The notes below the pieces were generated by a model. The model was not told where the DNA came from. It made no database searches and saw only the letters and a program-made list of their open reading frames with translations. 11,082 bases of DNA, taken from positions 1 through 11,082 of the forward strand of contig JASLBE010000049.1 in assembly GCA_030146705.1 (NCBI GenBank), read 5' to 3'. Below, piece by piece: positions 1 through 7,198 of this stretch (the first letter of the stretch is position 1; each line of letters starts with the position of its first letter). The translations under genes were made by a program, and so were the position numbers. Source of the DNA: Tissierellales bacterium (lineage in GTDB: Bacteria; Bacillota; Clostridia; Tissierellales; Tissierellaceae).

Positions 1-1
1 G

Positions 2-2662
2 AAGTTATTAGAAAGCAATGAAACTATTATTAGAAAGATATTAGACCACCCTATATCTAGGAAAATAGTTTATGATAAGTTGGCAAGTAGGGGGTTGGCA
101 GCTAATTTAAAACTTGAAGAATACTCCCTATCTTATGATGAAGATTTAGAGGACCAAAAAAGAGACCTAATGAAAAAATTTGATTTTATTAGCTTTGATA
201 CTACTGGAGAAGAAGATTTCCTAAATATATTTAAAGAAGTATCTCTAGAAAAATTCCTAACTAGTGTTAGGTCTAGAGAAAATTTTAGGGGTAAAGAAGT
301 TTTATATGCCCCAGCTGAAGAACTAATAAAATTAATTAGGGAAAAGGATAGGAACTTTAAATTTAAGCTTAGGATTGATGAAGAAAATCAAGTGGCAGAA
401 TTTGAATATAAGGGAAAAAACAAGATGGGAGAGAACAACCCCATTGAATTCATTATTGACCAGGCTGAAAAACACCAAGTTTTAGATGAGTTTTTAACTA
501 TGGATGAAATAAGGCCCTTGGCCCAGTCCCAGTTGTTAAATGATGGGATAAATACTAGGATTTCCATAGGTGATGGCTATGAGTATATTTACCTTAGGAA
601 TAAAGAGGCCCTGTATAATAGGATATATGGTCCTAAAAATACAGATATGGATAAGCCAGCAGAAGATGCCTTCTTTAAACTGTTAGAAAGGCAAAAAATT
701 AGTAAGGACTTATCTAAGTATGAGGCAAGGGGGATTCTTGCAATAAATGATATTATTTCTAAGCAGGGACACAGGGCCTATGAACCTATTAATATAGCCT
801 ATAGCATTAAGGATACAACTGTTGCTAAAATTGAAGAGGGGATGGCAGATGTGCCAGGCCTTGGCATATCCATAGAGCCTATTAGGTATTATCCAGAAGG
901 AGAAACAGCAGCCCATATTCTAGGCTATTTAGGCAGGATAAGTCAGCAACATGAAATAGAAAAGTATGTTAAGGAAAAAGGCTACTCGCCAAATGATATT
1001 ATAGGAAAAACAGGTATTGAAGAAAGTTTTGAAGAATACTTAAGGGGAGAAAATGGATATAAGAGGGTTGAGGTAGATTCTATTGGTAATACTACTAAGG
1101 TTATATCAGAGAAAAAACCTATTCCTGGAAATAATATTTATCTCTCTATAGACCTAGACTTGCAAAAAAAATCTGAGGAAGTCTTAAAAGAAAGTTTAGA
1201 TGTTTTAAGGGTTGGTGGAACCTATAAGAGCAAGTGGGGAAACTATACTTTTACAACAAATGGTGGAAGGCCTTATAAAAATGCTACATCAGGAGCTACT
1301 GTTGCTGTTGACTCTAATAATGGAGATGTTCTTTCTATGGCTAGCTACCCAGCCTATGACCCAAACTTGTTTTCAACTGGAATTTCATCTAGTGACTGGG
1401 CAAGTTTATTTCCAGAAAATGAGGCTGACCAATTGGCACCAAGGCCCTTGTATAATATAGCTACCCAGTCTCCAGTTCAACCAGGATCCATATATAAAAT
1501 GGTAACTGCCCTGGCAGGGCTAGAAAAAGGCTTGAGTCCCAATAAGACAATTAGAGATATGGGCTATGTTTTAATTGGTGGAGACAAGTTTAGCTGCTAC
1601 TTAAATAAAAGAGGGGGCAGTCACGGTCCAGTAGATGTTGAAAAAGCCTTGGAAGTATCTTGTAACTACTATTTTTATTCTTTAGCCTTAGGAATGAACC
1701 AAAGGACAGGGGAATCTTTAGGAATGAAGTTAGATATAGAAGATATTATAGATATGTCTAAAAAACTTGGGCTAGATGATAAAACTGGAATAGAAATTAA
1801 TATACCAAGGGAAGCTTCAGGAGGGGTCCCAAATCCTAATATGAAGGAGCAGGGAACTGGAAATATGCTTAGGTATTATTTAAGGAATAATTTAGAAAAG
1901 TATATCTTAGATGGAATAACTATGACCCAAGAGGAGATGGATGAGTCTATAGAGGAAATAGTAAGCTGGGTATATAAGGATGAATTAATGACCAAAAATG
2001 AAGTTACAAGAGCCCTTAGAAAATTAGGCTTTAATGGAGAACTTAAGTTAAATGGAAAAAATAAAAATGACTTGGCTGATACTATAAAGTATGACTATAT
2101 TAACCAGTCTAAGTGGACCCTTGCAGATACTATAAATGTAACCATTGGCCAGGGGCAATCAAGCTATACTACTATACAAATGGCTAATTATATTGCAACT
2201 ATTGTTAATGGAGGATATAATAACAAGCTTACCTTAATAAATAATATTAAGGACTACAATAATTCTAAGATTCTTTATGAGCCAGAGAGGATTTCCAATA
2301 GGATAGAACTAAAGGATTACAACCATCTAGAAAGCCTAAAAAGAGGAATGCTTAGGGTTTCTAAAACTGGTACAGGTAGGAGGACTTTTGCTTCTATGCC
2401 GGTTAATATTGGAAGTAAAACTGGTACAGCAGAAAAAGATGGTAGGATTCCAGGGACTAATGAAAAGTATGATAACTTTGGTTGGTTTGTTGCTTTTGGC
2501 CCCTATGAAAAACCTGAAATTGCAGTGGCAAGTGTTATCTTCCAGGGTGGTGGTGGAGGTAATGCAGGACCTATGACTAGGGATATTATAGCAGAGTATT
2601 TAGGACTAAACTCAGAAGAGGTTATAGATGAAGTACCTTTTGAAAATAAGTTGACTAAGTAG
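2..2662 (+). CDS. mrdA: Penicillin-binding protein 2 (class B, elongation transpeptidase), 5' end cut by window
   Basis: This is a peptidoglycan DD-transpeptidase that cross-links stem peptides outside the membrane, probably with the elongation (Rod) machinery. The frame is open to the left edge with no stop, so the true start and the N-terminal membrane anchor lie outside the window; the TTG at 80 is internal. Counting residues from that TTG, a long dimerisation region (about 1-345) contains the family-typical 'AHILGYLGRI'. The transpeptidase domain follows with the nucleophile motif S470-I-Y-K473, S527-C-N529 and K780-T-G782. SxxK to SxN is 57 residues, as in E. coli PBP2. SxN to KTG is about 251 against about 157 there, so roughly 94 residues are inserted. 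D502, C506, H515 and C528 resemble the zinc ligands reported in C. difficile class B PBPs. It is followed by minC after 23 bases, the usual clostridial order. The family call is firm; choosing mrdA over another class B PBP rests partly on context. Confidence 0.93.
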   Translation, partial: KLLESNETIIRKILDHPISRKIVYDKLASRGLAANLKLEEYSLSYDEDLEDQKRDLMKKFDFISFDTTGEEDFLNIFKEVSLEKFLTSVRSRENFRGKEVLYAPAEELIKLIREKDRNFKFKLRIDEENQVAEFEYKGKNKMGENNPIEFIIDQAEKHQVLDEFLTMDEIRPLAQSQLLNDGINTRISIGDGYEYIYLRNKEALYNRIYGPKNTDMDKPAEDAFFKLLERQKISKDLSKYEARGILAINDIISKQGHRAYEPINIAYSIKDTTVAKIEEGMADVPGLGISIEPIRYYPEGETAAHILGYLGRISQQHEIEKYVKEKGYSPNDIIGKTGIEESFEEYLRGENGYKRVEVDSIGNTTKVISEKKPIPGNNIYLSIDLDLQKKSEEVLKESLDVLRVGGTYKSKWGNYTFTTNGGRPYKNATSGATVAVDSNNGDVLSMASYPAYDPNLFSTGISSSDWASLFPENEADQLAPRPLYNIATQSPVQPGSIYKMVTALAGLEKGLSPNKTIRDMGYVLIGGDKFSCYLNKRGGSHGPVDVEKALEVSCNYYFYSLALGMNQRTGESLGMKLDIEDIIDMSKKLGLDDKTGIEINIPREASGGVPNPNMKEQGTGNMLRYYLRNNLEKYILDGITMTQEEMDESIEEIVSWVYKDELMTKNEVTRALRKLGFNGELKLNGKNKNDLADTIKYDYINQSKWTLADTINVTIGQGQSSYTTIQMANYIATIVNGGYNNKLTLINNIKDYNNSKILYEPERISNRIELKDYNHLESLKRGMLRVSKTGTGRRTFASMPVNIGSKTGTAEKDGRIPGTNEKYDNFGWFVAFGPYEKPEIAVASVIFQGGGGGNAGPMTRDIIAEYLGLNSEEVIDEVPFENKLTK

Positions 2663-2685
2663 GTTATTCTGAAAAGGAGATAGCT

Positions 2686-3339
2686 ATGAGTGAAGAGAAA
2701 ATTAACTTTAGGGGAGTAAATGATGGAATTTATCTTGTAGTAGAAGGAAAAAACTTTGACAAAATATTAAAAATTTTAGATAATAAAGTCAGGGAAAGCA
2801 TAAATTTTTATAAAGGTGCAAAGTTATTAGGAATAAAAACTGACAGTTTGAGTAATAGACAAAGGCTGGATATCTTATATAAGCTAAAGTATAAGTATGG
2901 ATTTGAATTGGGAACTGAAGCCTTAGATGGTTTGATAAAAGAAGAGGAAGAGGTTTTAAAAAAATTTGATGAAATCATAGAAGAGGTTTATGATGAGTCT
3001 AGCACAAAATTTATTAATGGAACAATAAGGTCAGGACAACTTATAAAGCATAATGGAAGTATAGTCATAATAGGAGATGTTAATCCAGGAGCAGTTATAG
3101 AGGCTAAGTACAATATAATTGTTCTTGGAAACTTCAGGGGAATTGGATATGCAGGTTCAGGAGATAAAAGGTCAGTTGTGGCTGCGTATAAATTAAATCC
3201 GACTCAATTAAAAATAGCAGATAAAATGGCAAGATCATCAGATGAAAACCATATAGAAGCAAATAATGAACAATTACCAGAAGTAGCTAGGATAATAAAT
3301 GATAAAGTAGTTATAGAACCTTATTTACCTAATAAATAG
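2686..3339 (+). CDS. minC: Septum site-determining protein MinC
   Basis: MinC inhibits FtsZ ring assembly and is recruited to the membrane by MinD-ATP, so that division is blocked away from mid-cell. The 217 residues are normal for the family. The N-terminal half (about 1-95) is the variable FtsZ-inhibiting domain. The C-terminal half (about 105-217) is the glycine-rich beta-helix with the MinD-contacting R115-S-G-Q118 motif, the G130-D-V-N-P-G135 turn and a following 'GNFRGIGYAGSGD' stretch typical of MinC. The ATG at 2686 is preceded by AAGGAGA at 2674-2680 with five bases between. It sits between PBP2 and minD and is presumably cotranscribed with both. I see nothing unusual and all expected C-terminal motifs are present. 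Confidence 0.95.
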   Translation: MSEEKINFRGVNDGIYLVVEGKNFDKILKILDNKVRESINFYKGAKLLGIKTDSLSNRQRLDILYKLKYKYGFELGTEALDGLIKEEEEVLKKFDEIIEEVYDESSTKFINGTIRSGQLIKHNGSIVIIGDVNPGAVIEAKYNIIVLGNFRGIGYAGSGDKRSVVAAYKLNPTQLKIADKMARSSDENHIEANNEQLPEVARIINDKVVIEPYLPNK

Positions 3340-3354
3340 TTAAGGAGGATTTAA

Positions 3355-4167
3355 ATGAGCGATAAAGAAAAAGGTTTAGCAATAGTGGTAACTTCAGGAA
3401 AGGGCGGGGTTGGAAAAACAACAACATCTGCAAATATTGGAACAGGTCTTGCAATTAAGGGGAAGTCTGTTTGTATAGTTGATGCAGACATAGGCCTTAG
3501 GAATCTTGATGTAGTAATGGGCTTGGAAAATAGGATAGTCTATGACCTAGTGGATGTTATTGATGGAAATTGCAAATTGCAACAGGCCTTAATTAGGGAT
3601 AAAAGGCAGTCTGAACTTTATTTACTACCAGCAGCACAAACCAAGGACAAGTCTGCTGTTTCTCCAGAACAAATGTTGGAACTTGTTAATGAACTAAAGA
3701 AAAATTTTGACTTTGTTATAATGGATTCACCAGCTGGTATAGAACAGGGTTTTCAAAACTCAATAGCAGGTGCAGATATGGCACTTATTGTTACAACACC
3801 AGAGGTTTCTGCAGTTAGGGATGCAGACAGGGTAATAGGATTACTAGAAGCTAATGAGATCCATAACCCTAAATTAATAATAAACAGGATAAGACAGGAT
3901 ATGGTTAGCAGGGGAGATATGTTAGACAAGACAGATATAATAGATATCTTGGCAGTAGAACTTATAGGGATAGTTCCAGATGATGAGGCTATTGTAGTTT
4001 CTACTAATAAAGGGGAGCCTGTGGTAAGCTCAGGTGGAACTTTGGCAAGTAAAGCTTTTGACAATATTACTAGAAGACTTATGGGAGAAGAAGTAGAATT
4101 ACTTGATTTAGAAGCTAATAAAGAAGGTAAGGTAAGTAAAATATTGAAACTATTATTTAATAAATAG
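3355..4167 (+). CDS. minD: Septum site-determining ATPase MinD
   Basis: MinD is a ParA-type ATPase that binds the inner face of the membrane as an ATP dimer, recruits MinC and is released by MinE. The 270-residue protein has the deviant Walker A motif G15-K-G-G-V-G-K-T22, including the signature first lysine K16. It also has the switch I region with D43-A-D45 followed by 'IGLRNLDVVMGLE', and the Walker B/switch II stretch ending in M123-D-S-P-A-G128. The last 13 residues (about 258-270, 'GKVSKILKLLFNK') form a basic amphipathic helix that fits the MinD membrane-targeting sequence. The start has a strong AAGGAGG at 3342-3348. The minC to minD gap is 15 bases. The gene's stop codon lies inside the minE Shine-Dalgarno, suggesting coupled translation. 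Confidence 0.97.
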   Translation: MSDKEKGLAIVVTSGKGGVGKTTTSANIGTGLAIKGKSVCIVDADIGLRNLDVVMGLENRIVYDLVDVIDGNCKLQQALIRDKRQSELYLLPAAQTKDKSAVSPEQMLELVNELKKNFDFVIMDSPAGIEQGFQNSIAGADMALIVTTPEVSAVRDADRVIGLLEANEIHNPKLIINRIRQDMVSRGDMLDKTDIIDILAVELIGIVPDDEAIVVSTNKGEPVVSSGGTLASKAFDNITRRLMGEEVELLDLEANKEGKVSKILKLLFNK

Positions 4168-4182
4168 GAGGAATAAACATTG
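4166..4182 (+). promoter_or_regulatory. Shine-Dalgarno and TTG start of minE overlapping the minD stop
   Basis: AGGAGG at 4166-4171 begins inside the minD TAG stop (4165-4167) and lies eight bases ahead of the TTG at 4180. This site decides the non-ATG start. The overlap suggests that ribosomes ending on minD assist initiation of minE. Confidence 0.8.
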
Positions 4183-4452
4183 AATTTTTTCAGCTTATTT
4201 AAGAGAAAAGAAAGCAGTAAAGAGGTTGCCAAAGAGAGGTTGAAACTAGTCCTAGTACACGATAGGACAGATATTTCTCCAAAATTTTTAGAAATGATTA
4301 AAGATGATATCCTAGAAACAATATCTAAGTATGCAGAAGTTGAAACAGATGGCTTGGATATTAAATTAACTAGGATGAAGAGAAAAGATAGTACAACAAT
4401 TTCAGCCTTGGTTGCTAACATACCATTTACAAATCCTAAAGACATAAACTAG
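4180..4452 (+). CDS. minE: Cell division topological specificity factor MinE, TTG start
   Basis: MinE stimulates MinD ATPase activity and drives MinCD off the membrane, producing the pole-to-pole oscillation known from E. coli. The 90 residues match the family length (88 in E. coli). The first residues, hydrophobic then basic ('MNFFSLFKRK'), fit the membrane-binding N-terminal helix. The contact helix 'RLKLVLVHDRTDISP' and the following 'MIKDDILETISKY' are hallmark MinE sequences, and the rest forms the C-terminal dimerisation domain. The start is TTG at 4180: it has AGGAGG at 4166-4171 with eight bases of spacing, it preserves the membrane helix, and no ATG is available there. A MinE implies a dynamic oscillating Min system rather than a DivIVA-anchored one, although that is inference. 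Confidence 0.94.
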   Translation: MNFFSLFKRKESSKEVAKERLKLVLVHDRTDISPKFLEMIKDDILETISKYAEVETDGLDIKLTRMKRKDSTTISALVANIPFTNPKDIN

Positions 4453-4461
4453 GAGGATTTA

Positions 4462-5490
4462 ATGAAGAAATTTAAGCATTTTATATTAATAGTGACATTA
4501 TTATTTTTAGTAGGTTGTAGTAGGAAAGAAAAGATACAAACTAGGGAAGAGTTTTTAATGAATACCATATCTAAAATACAGCTATATGATACTAGTGATA
4601 CTGAAGTTTTAGATAGGGTCTACCAAAGGCTTTTTGACATAGAAAAAACTATGAGTAAGACCATACCTACTAGTGACATCAGCAGGATAAATAAAAATGC
4701 AGGACAAGATTATGTAAGGGTTAATAAGGATACATATGAGGTCATAGAAAGGGCATTTGATTTTGCCCAGTTAACAGAGGGTTCTTTTGATCCAACAATA
4801 GGACCTTTAGTTGACTTGTGGAAAATAACAGAAAGTGAAGATTCTAGAACTTGGTTACCAGATGATGATGAAATTAAAAGGATGGCAAGCTTAGTAGACT
4901 ATAGGGAAGTTGACTTAAAAAATGGAGAGGTATATTTAAGAAAACCTAATATGAAACTTGACCTTGGTGGGATAGCCAAGGGATATGGAGCTGATGAAGC
5001 CAGGAGGATTATAAGGGAGCAGGGAGTAGAATCAGCCTTGGTTGACTTAGGAGGAAATATTTATGCAGTTGGTGAAAAACCCAACGGAGATGCTTGGAAA
5101 ATTGGGATAAAAAATCCAGATGCTGGGCCCAATGACTATCTTGGCATAGTAAGCGTTAAAGATAGGTCAGTTGTTACCTCTGGAGGCTATGAAAGATATT
5201 TTGAAGTTGGTGGTAAAGTCTACCACCATATAATAAATCCTAAGACAGGTTATCCAGCCACTAGTGGTATAAAAAGTGTAAGCATAATTTCTACTAGTTC
5301 AACAGATGGAGACACCCTAGCCACAGCTGTATATGTAATGGGGCTAGATAGGGCCAAGGACCTAATAAGAGACCTTCCAGACATAGGTTTTATTTTATTA
5401 ACAGATGACAATGTTCTTTATATAAGTAGGAATTTAGAAGATAAGTTTGAACTAAAAGATAAAAATATTAAATTAAGGATAATAGGATAG
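4462..5490 (+). CDS. apbE: ApbE family FAD:protein FMN transferase, lipoprotein
   Basis: ApbE splits FAD and attaches FMN through a phosphoester bond to a Ser/Thr of extracytoplasmic flavoproteins such as RnfG/RnfD or FMN-binding-domain proteins. The N-terminus is a lipoprotein signal: basic KK..K, a hydrophobic core and the lipobox L16-V-G-C19, so the enzyme is probably tethered outside the membrane. Family motifs are present: 'GSFDPTIGPLVDLW', D167-L-G-G-I-A-K-G174, 'ALVDLGGNIYAVG', H255-H-I-I-N-P-K-T-G263, and the metal-binding region D282-G-D-T-L-A-T288 matching the usual D-x-x-x-T pattern. The length of 342 is normal. AGGAGG at 4451-4456 overlaps the minE stop. No candidate substrate protein is encoded in the window, so its target (an Rnf complex is the usual guess in anaerobes) is unknown. 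Its place inside a min operon is unusual to my knowledge. Confidence 0.93.
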   Translation: MKKFKHFILIVTLLFLVGCSRKEKIQTREEFLMNTISKIQLYDTSDTEVLDRVYQRLFDIEKTMSKTIPTSDISRINKNAGQDYVRVNKDTYEVIERAFDFAQLTEGSFDPTIGPLVDLWKITESEDSRTWLPDDDEIKRMASLVDYREVDLKNGEVYLRKPNMKLDLGGIAKGYGADEARRIIREQGVESALVDLGGNIYAVGEKPNGDAWKIGIKNPDAGPNDYLGIVSVKDRSVVTSGGYERYFEVGGKVYHHIINPKTGYPATSGIKSVSIISTSSTDGDTLATAVYVMGLDRAKDLIRDLPDIGFILLTDDNVLYISRNLEDKFELKDKNIKLRIIG

Positions 5491-5497
5491 GGATTTA

Positions 5498-6673
5498 ATG
5501 AATTATGTATTTATGGACAAGTATGAAGGAAAAGAATTAATAGGATTTGTAGAAAATAATCGTTTAGTAGACCTATATGCAGATGGAGGAAAAAAAGAAG
5601 TAGTTTCATATATTTATAGGGGAAGGGTTAAGGATGTTGTTGACGGAATGAATTCGGCCTTTATAGATATAGGCTCTAATAAAAATGCATTTTTAAGTTT
5701 GAAAGATGCCCTACCCTTGGATTATCTATATGAAGATGGGGACTATAAAATATCTGATTTTTTAAAAGAGGGAGAGGATATAATAGTTCAAGTAAAAAAA
5801 GATGGAACAGAAACTAAGGGGGCAAAAGTGTCTACCCATATAGAGCTTCCTAGTAAGAATATAATATTGACACCCTATTCTGAAAAAATAAGGATTTCTA
5901 GAAAAATAAAGGACAGGGAGGAAGTTAGTAGGCTTAGAGAAATTGCCCAAGGTATGAAGTTTGAAAATATTGGTATGATAATAAGGACCAGTGCTTATTT
6001 AGAAGATAGTGTGAGTTTAGTTAAAGAATATGAGGGTTTGGTTGAAGATTTTAAGAAAATCCAGAGGGAAAAAAACTTTTTACCCTGCCCCAAGCTAATT
6101 TATAAGCCCCTTGAAGACTGGGAACTAGGCTTAGTCAGAAGACTGGGCCAGCTAGATAGGATTATTGTAAAAACAAAAGAAGACCTGGAAGACCTTAGGG
6201 AACTTCTTAGAAACCATAATTTAAATGAAGATAAGCTTAGCTTAGATCCAGACTATAACTTTATCTATGACAAGTCTGTCTATAATGATTTTAAGACTGC
6301 CCTGGCTAGGAAGGTAAGGCTTGGGTCTGGTGGTTCGATTGTAATAGACCAGCTTGAGGCCTTAACAGCAATTGATGTAAATACTGAGTCTATAGCTGCT
6401 AAAAAGACATTTAGGAAAAATATTTTAAAAACTAATCTAGAGGCAGCCCTGGCAATTTCCCGGGAAATAAGGCTTAGAAATTTATCTGGAATAATATTGG
6501 TTGATTTTATAAATATGGAAAAGAAAGAGGATAGGGATAAGTTAATTGAAAGTTTGGAAAGGGAATTTCAAAAAGATAGTGTTAAGGCAAATATATATGG
6601 ATTCACAAAGCTAGGTCTTTTGGAAATAGCTAGGACCAAAAAAAGGAAAAGTTTAAAGGAGATATTTAACTAG
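5498..6673 (+). CDS. rng: Ribonuclease E/G family endoribonuclease, lacking the zinc-link
   Basis: This is a single-strand-specific endoribonuclease of RNA processing and decay. The order of parts follows the RNase E/G catalytic region. An S1 RNA-binding domain (about 34-75, 'YRGRVKDVV..MNSAFIDIG') comes first. The 5'-monophosphate sensor Arg-Thr pair follows at R163-T164 (E. coli RNase E R169/T170). The DNase I-like domain carries metal-binding D293 and D336, spaced 43 apart exactly as E. coli D303/D346. The protein stops at residue 391, just after 'LLEIARTKKRKSLKEIFN', where other members continue into the CPxC zinc-link and a small C-terminal domain. E. coli RNase G has about 489 residues. 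No cysteine codon or continuing frame follows, so this looks like a natural short form. It lies seven bases after apbE with a weak ribosome site and is the last gene before a terminator. Confidence 0.9.
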   Translation: MNYVFMDKYEGKELIGFVENNRLVDLYADGGKKEVVSYIYRGRVKDVVDGMNSAFIDIGSNKNAFLSLKDALPLDYLYEDGDYKISDFLKEGEDIIVQVKKDGTETKGAKVSTHIELPSKNIILTPYSEKIRISRKIKDREEVSRLREIAQGMKFENIGMIIRTSAYLEDSVSLVKEYEGLVEDFKKIQREKNFLPCPKLIYKPLEDWELGLVRRLGQLDRIIVKTKEDLEDLRELLRNHNLNEDKLSLDPDYNFIYDKSVYNDFKTALARKVRLGSGGSIVIDQLEALTAIDVNTESIAAKKTFRKNILKTNLEAALAISREIRLRNLSGIILVDFINMEKKEDRDKLIESLEREFQKDSVKANIYGFTKLGLLEIARTKKRKSLKEIFN

Positions 6674-6674
6674 T

Positions 6675-6700
6675 AAGAATGGGCAAACCATTCTTTTTTT
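6675..6700 (+). terminator. Intrinsic terminator after rng
   Basis: An eight-base-pair perfect stem, AAGAATGG (6675-6682) with CCATTCTT (6688-6695), a five-base loop and a T-rich tract running to 6700. It begins two bases after the rng stop and is a textbook factor-independent terminator, ending the mrdA-min-apbE-rng transcript. Confidence 0.9.
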
Positions 6701-6720
6701 ATTCTTTAGCTGGTTAATTA

Positions 6721-6749
6721 TAGTCAAATAGGAGTAAGTATATTATAAT
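6721..6749 (+). promoter_or_regulatory. Probable sigma-A-type promoter for the 126-residue unknown gene
   Basis: A perfect -10 TATAAT at 6744-6749 lies 17 bases downstream of TAGTCA (6721-6726), a 4/6 match to TTGACA. It follows the rng terminator and precedes the ribosome site AAAGGAG (6764-6770), so transcription of the downstream gene can start here. AT-rich DNA gives chance matches, but position and spacing are right. Confidence 0.65.
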
Positions 6750-6779
6750 AGGTGGTAAAAAAGAAAGGAGAGATATGAA

Positions 6780-7160
6780 ATGTTAAATTTGAATAACAAG
6801 TCTTTACACAAACTAAAGGCAGTAGAATCTTTTAGGACGGCTAGTTATGCAATTAAGGAGGGCTATATGTACCCAGGCTACACTATGCTTAAAGAGGCTG
6901 CTAGGGGAGCCCTATCTTATATTAATGAAGACTTGCAAAATAAGACCTATGATACAAAGACTAATATGAAAACATTACTACAAGCCACTCCTAAGGAACT
7001 ATTAATGAAATATGATATAAAAAAGCTGGAGATATTTAATGAAAAGGACAAGGAAGGACTTTTGAGCATAAACTCTATGGATATTAAAGAACTGGAAGAG
7101 GTTAGAAAGCTAGTTAAAGATTTAATAACTACTTATATACCAATGGAAGAAAGCCTATAA
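6780..7160 (+). CDS. Unknown 126-residue helical protein, possibly HEPN-like
   Basis: I do not recognise this protein with confidence. It has no signal peptide, membrane span or cysteine and looks cytoplasmic and nearly all helical, with many charged residues. The first 60 residues ('KAVESFRTASYAIKEGYMYP' then 'LKEAARGALSYI') show two amphipathic helices separated by a Gly-Tyr turn. That pattern resembles HEPN-type four-helix domains, but I see no HEPN catalytic R-x4-6-H motif. The C-terminal part (about 100-120) is another Lys/Glu-rich helix. That it is a real gene is supported by its own promoter, AAAGGAG with nine-base spacing, codon usage like its neighbours (AGG arginines) and a free-standing place between a terminator and the rplU promoter. 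The ATG at 6775, in another frame, stops after three codons. Function is unknown; HEPN-like is a weak guess. Confidence 0.8.
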   Translation: MLNLNNKSLHKLKAVESFRTASYAIKEGYMYPGYTMLKEAARGALSYINEDLQNKTYDTKTNMKTLLQATPKELLMKYDIKKLEIFNEKDKEGLLSINSMDIKELEEVRKLVKDLITTYIPMEESL

Positions 7161-7198
7161 ACTAATTATAATTACAAGAAAAAAATTTCAATCTAAGA

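Noticed and set aside
80..82. TTG as the start of the PBP2 gene
   Set aside because: The same frame is open back to base 2 and the reading there looks like continuing PBP2 sequence. There is no ribosome site before 80, and the membrane anchor would be missing.
710..916. Minus-strand 68-codon frame inside PBP2
   Set aside because: Shadow of the PBP2 coding sequence with no recognisable protein features.
1212..1460. Plus-strand 82-codon frame in another phase of PBP2
   Set aside because: Overlaps the transpeptidase coding region and lacks a ribosome site or family resemblance.
2363..2371. First KTG triplet (residues 762-764) as the PBP2 active-site motif
   Set aside because: The second triplet, at 780-782, sits in the expected 'GSKTGTAEK' context. 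The first corresponds to the preceding conserved segment and is a coincidence.
2388..2576. Plus-strand 62-codon frame near the PBP2 KTG motif
   Set aside because: Out-of-phase shadow of a strongly conserved coding region.
3753..4445. A 230-codon open frame on the minus strand opposite minD and minE
   Set aside because: It is antisense to two clear genes. The Ser/Leu/Ile-rich composition is what the reverse complement of AT-rich coding DNA gives, and it matches no family I know.
5762..5950. Minus-strand 62-codon frame within rng
   Set aside because: Antisense shadow; composition does not look like a real protein.
6674..6779. A frameshifted remainder of the rng zinc-link domain
   Set aside because: No Cys-Pro motif or extended frame is present, and a terminator begins two bases after the stop. 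The interval holds only terminator, promoter and ribosome site.
7163..7174. 12-base palindrome TAATTATAATTA after the 126-residue gene
   Set aside because: Pure AT sequence with no loop or T-run; likely chance or a general AT-rich promoter upstream region, not a terminator.
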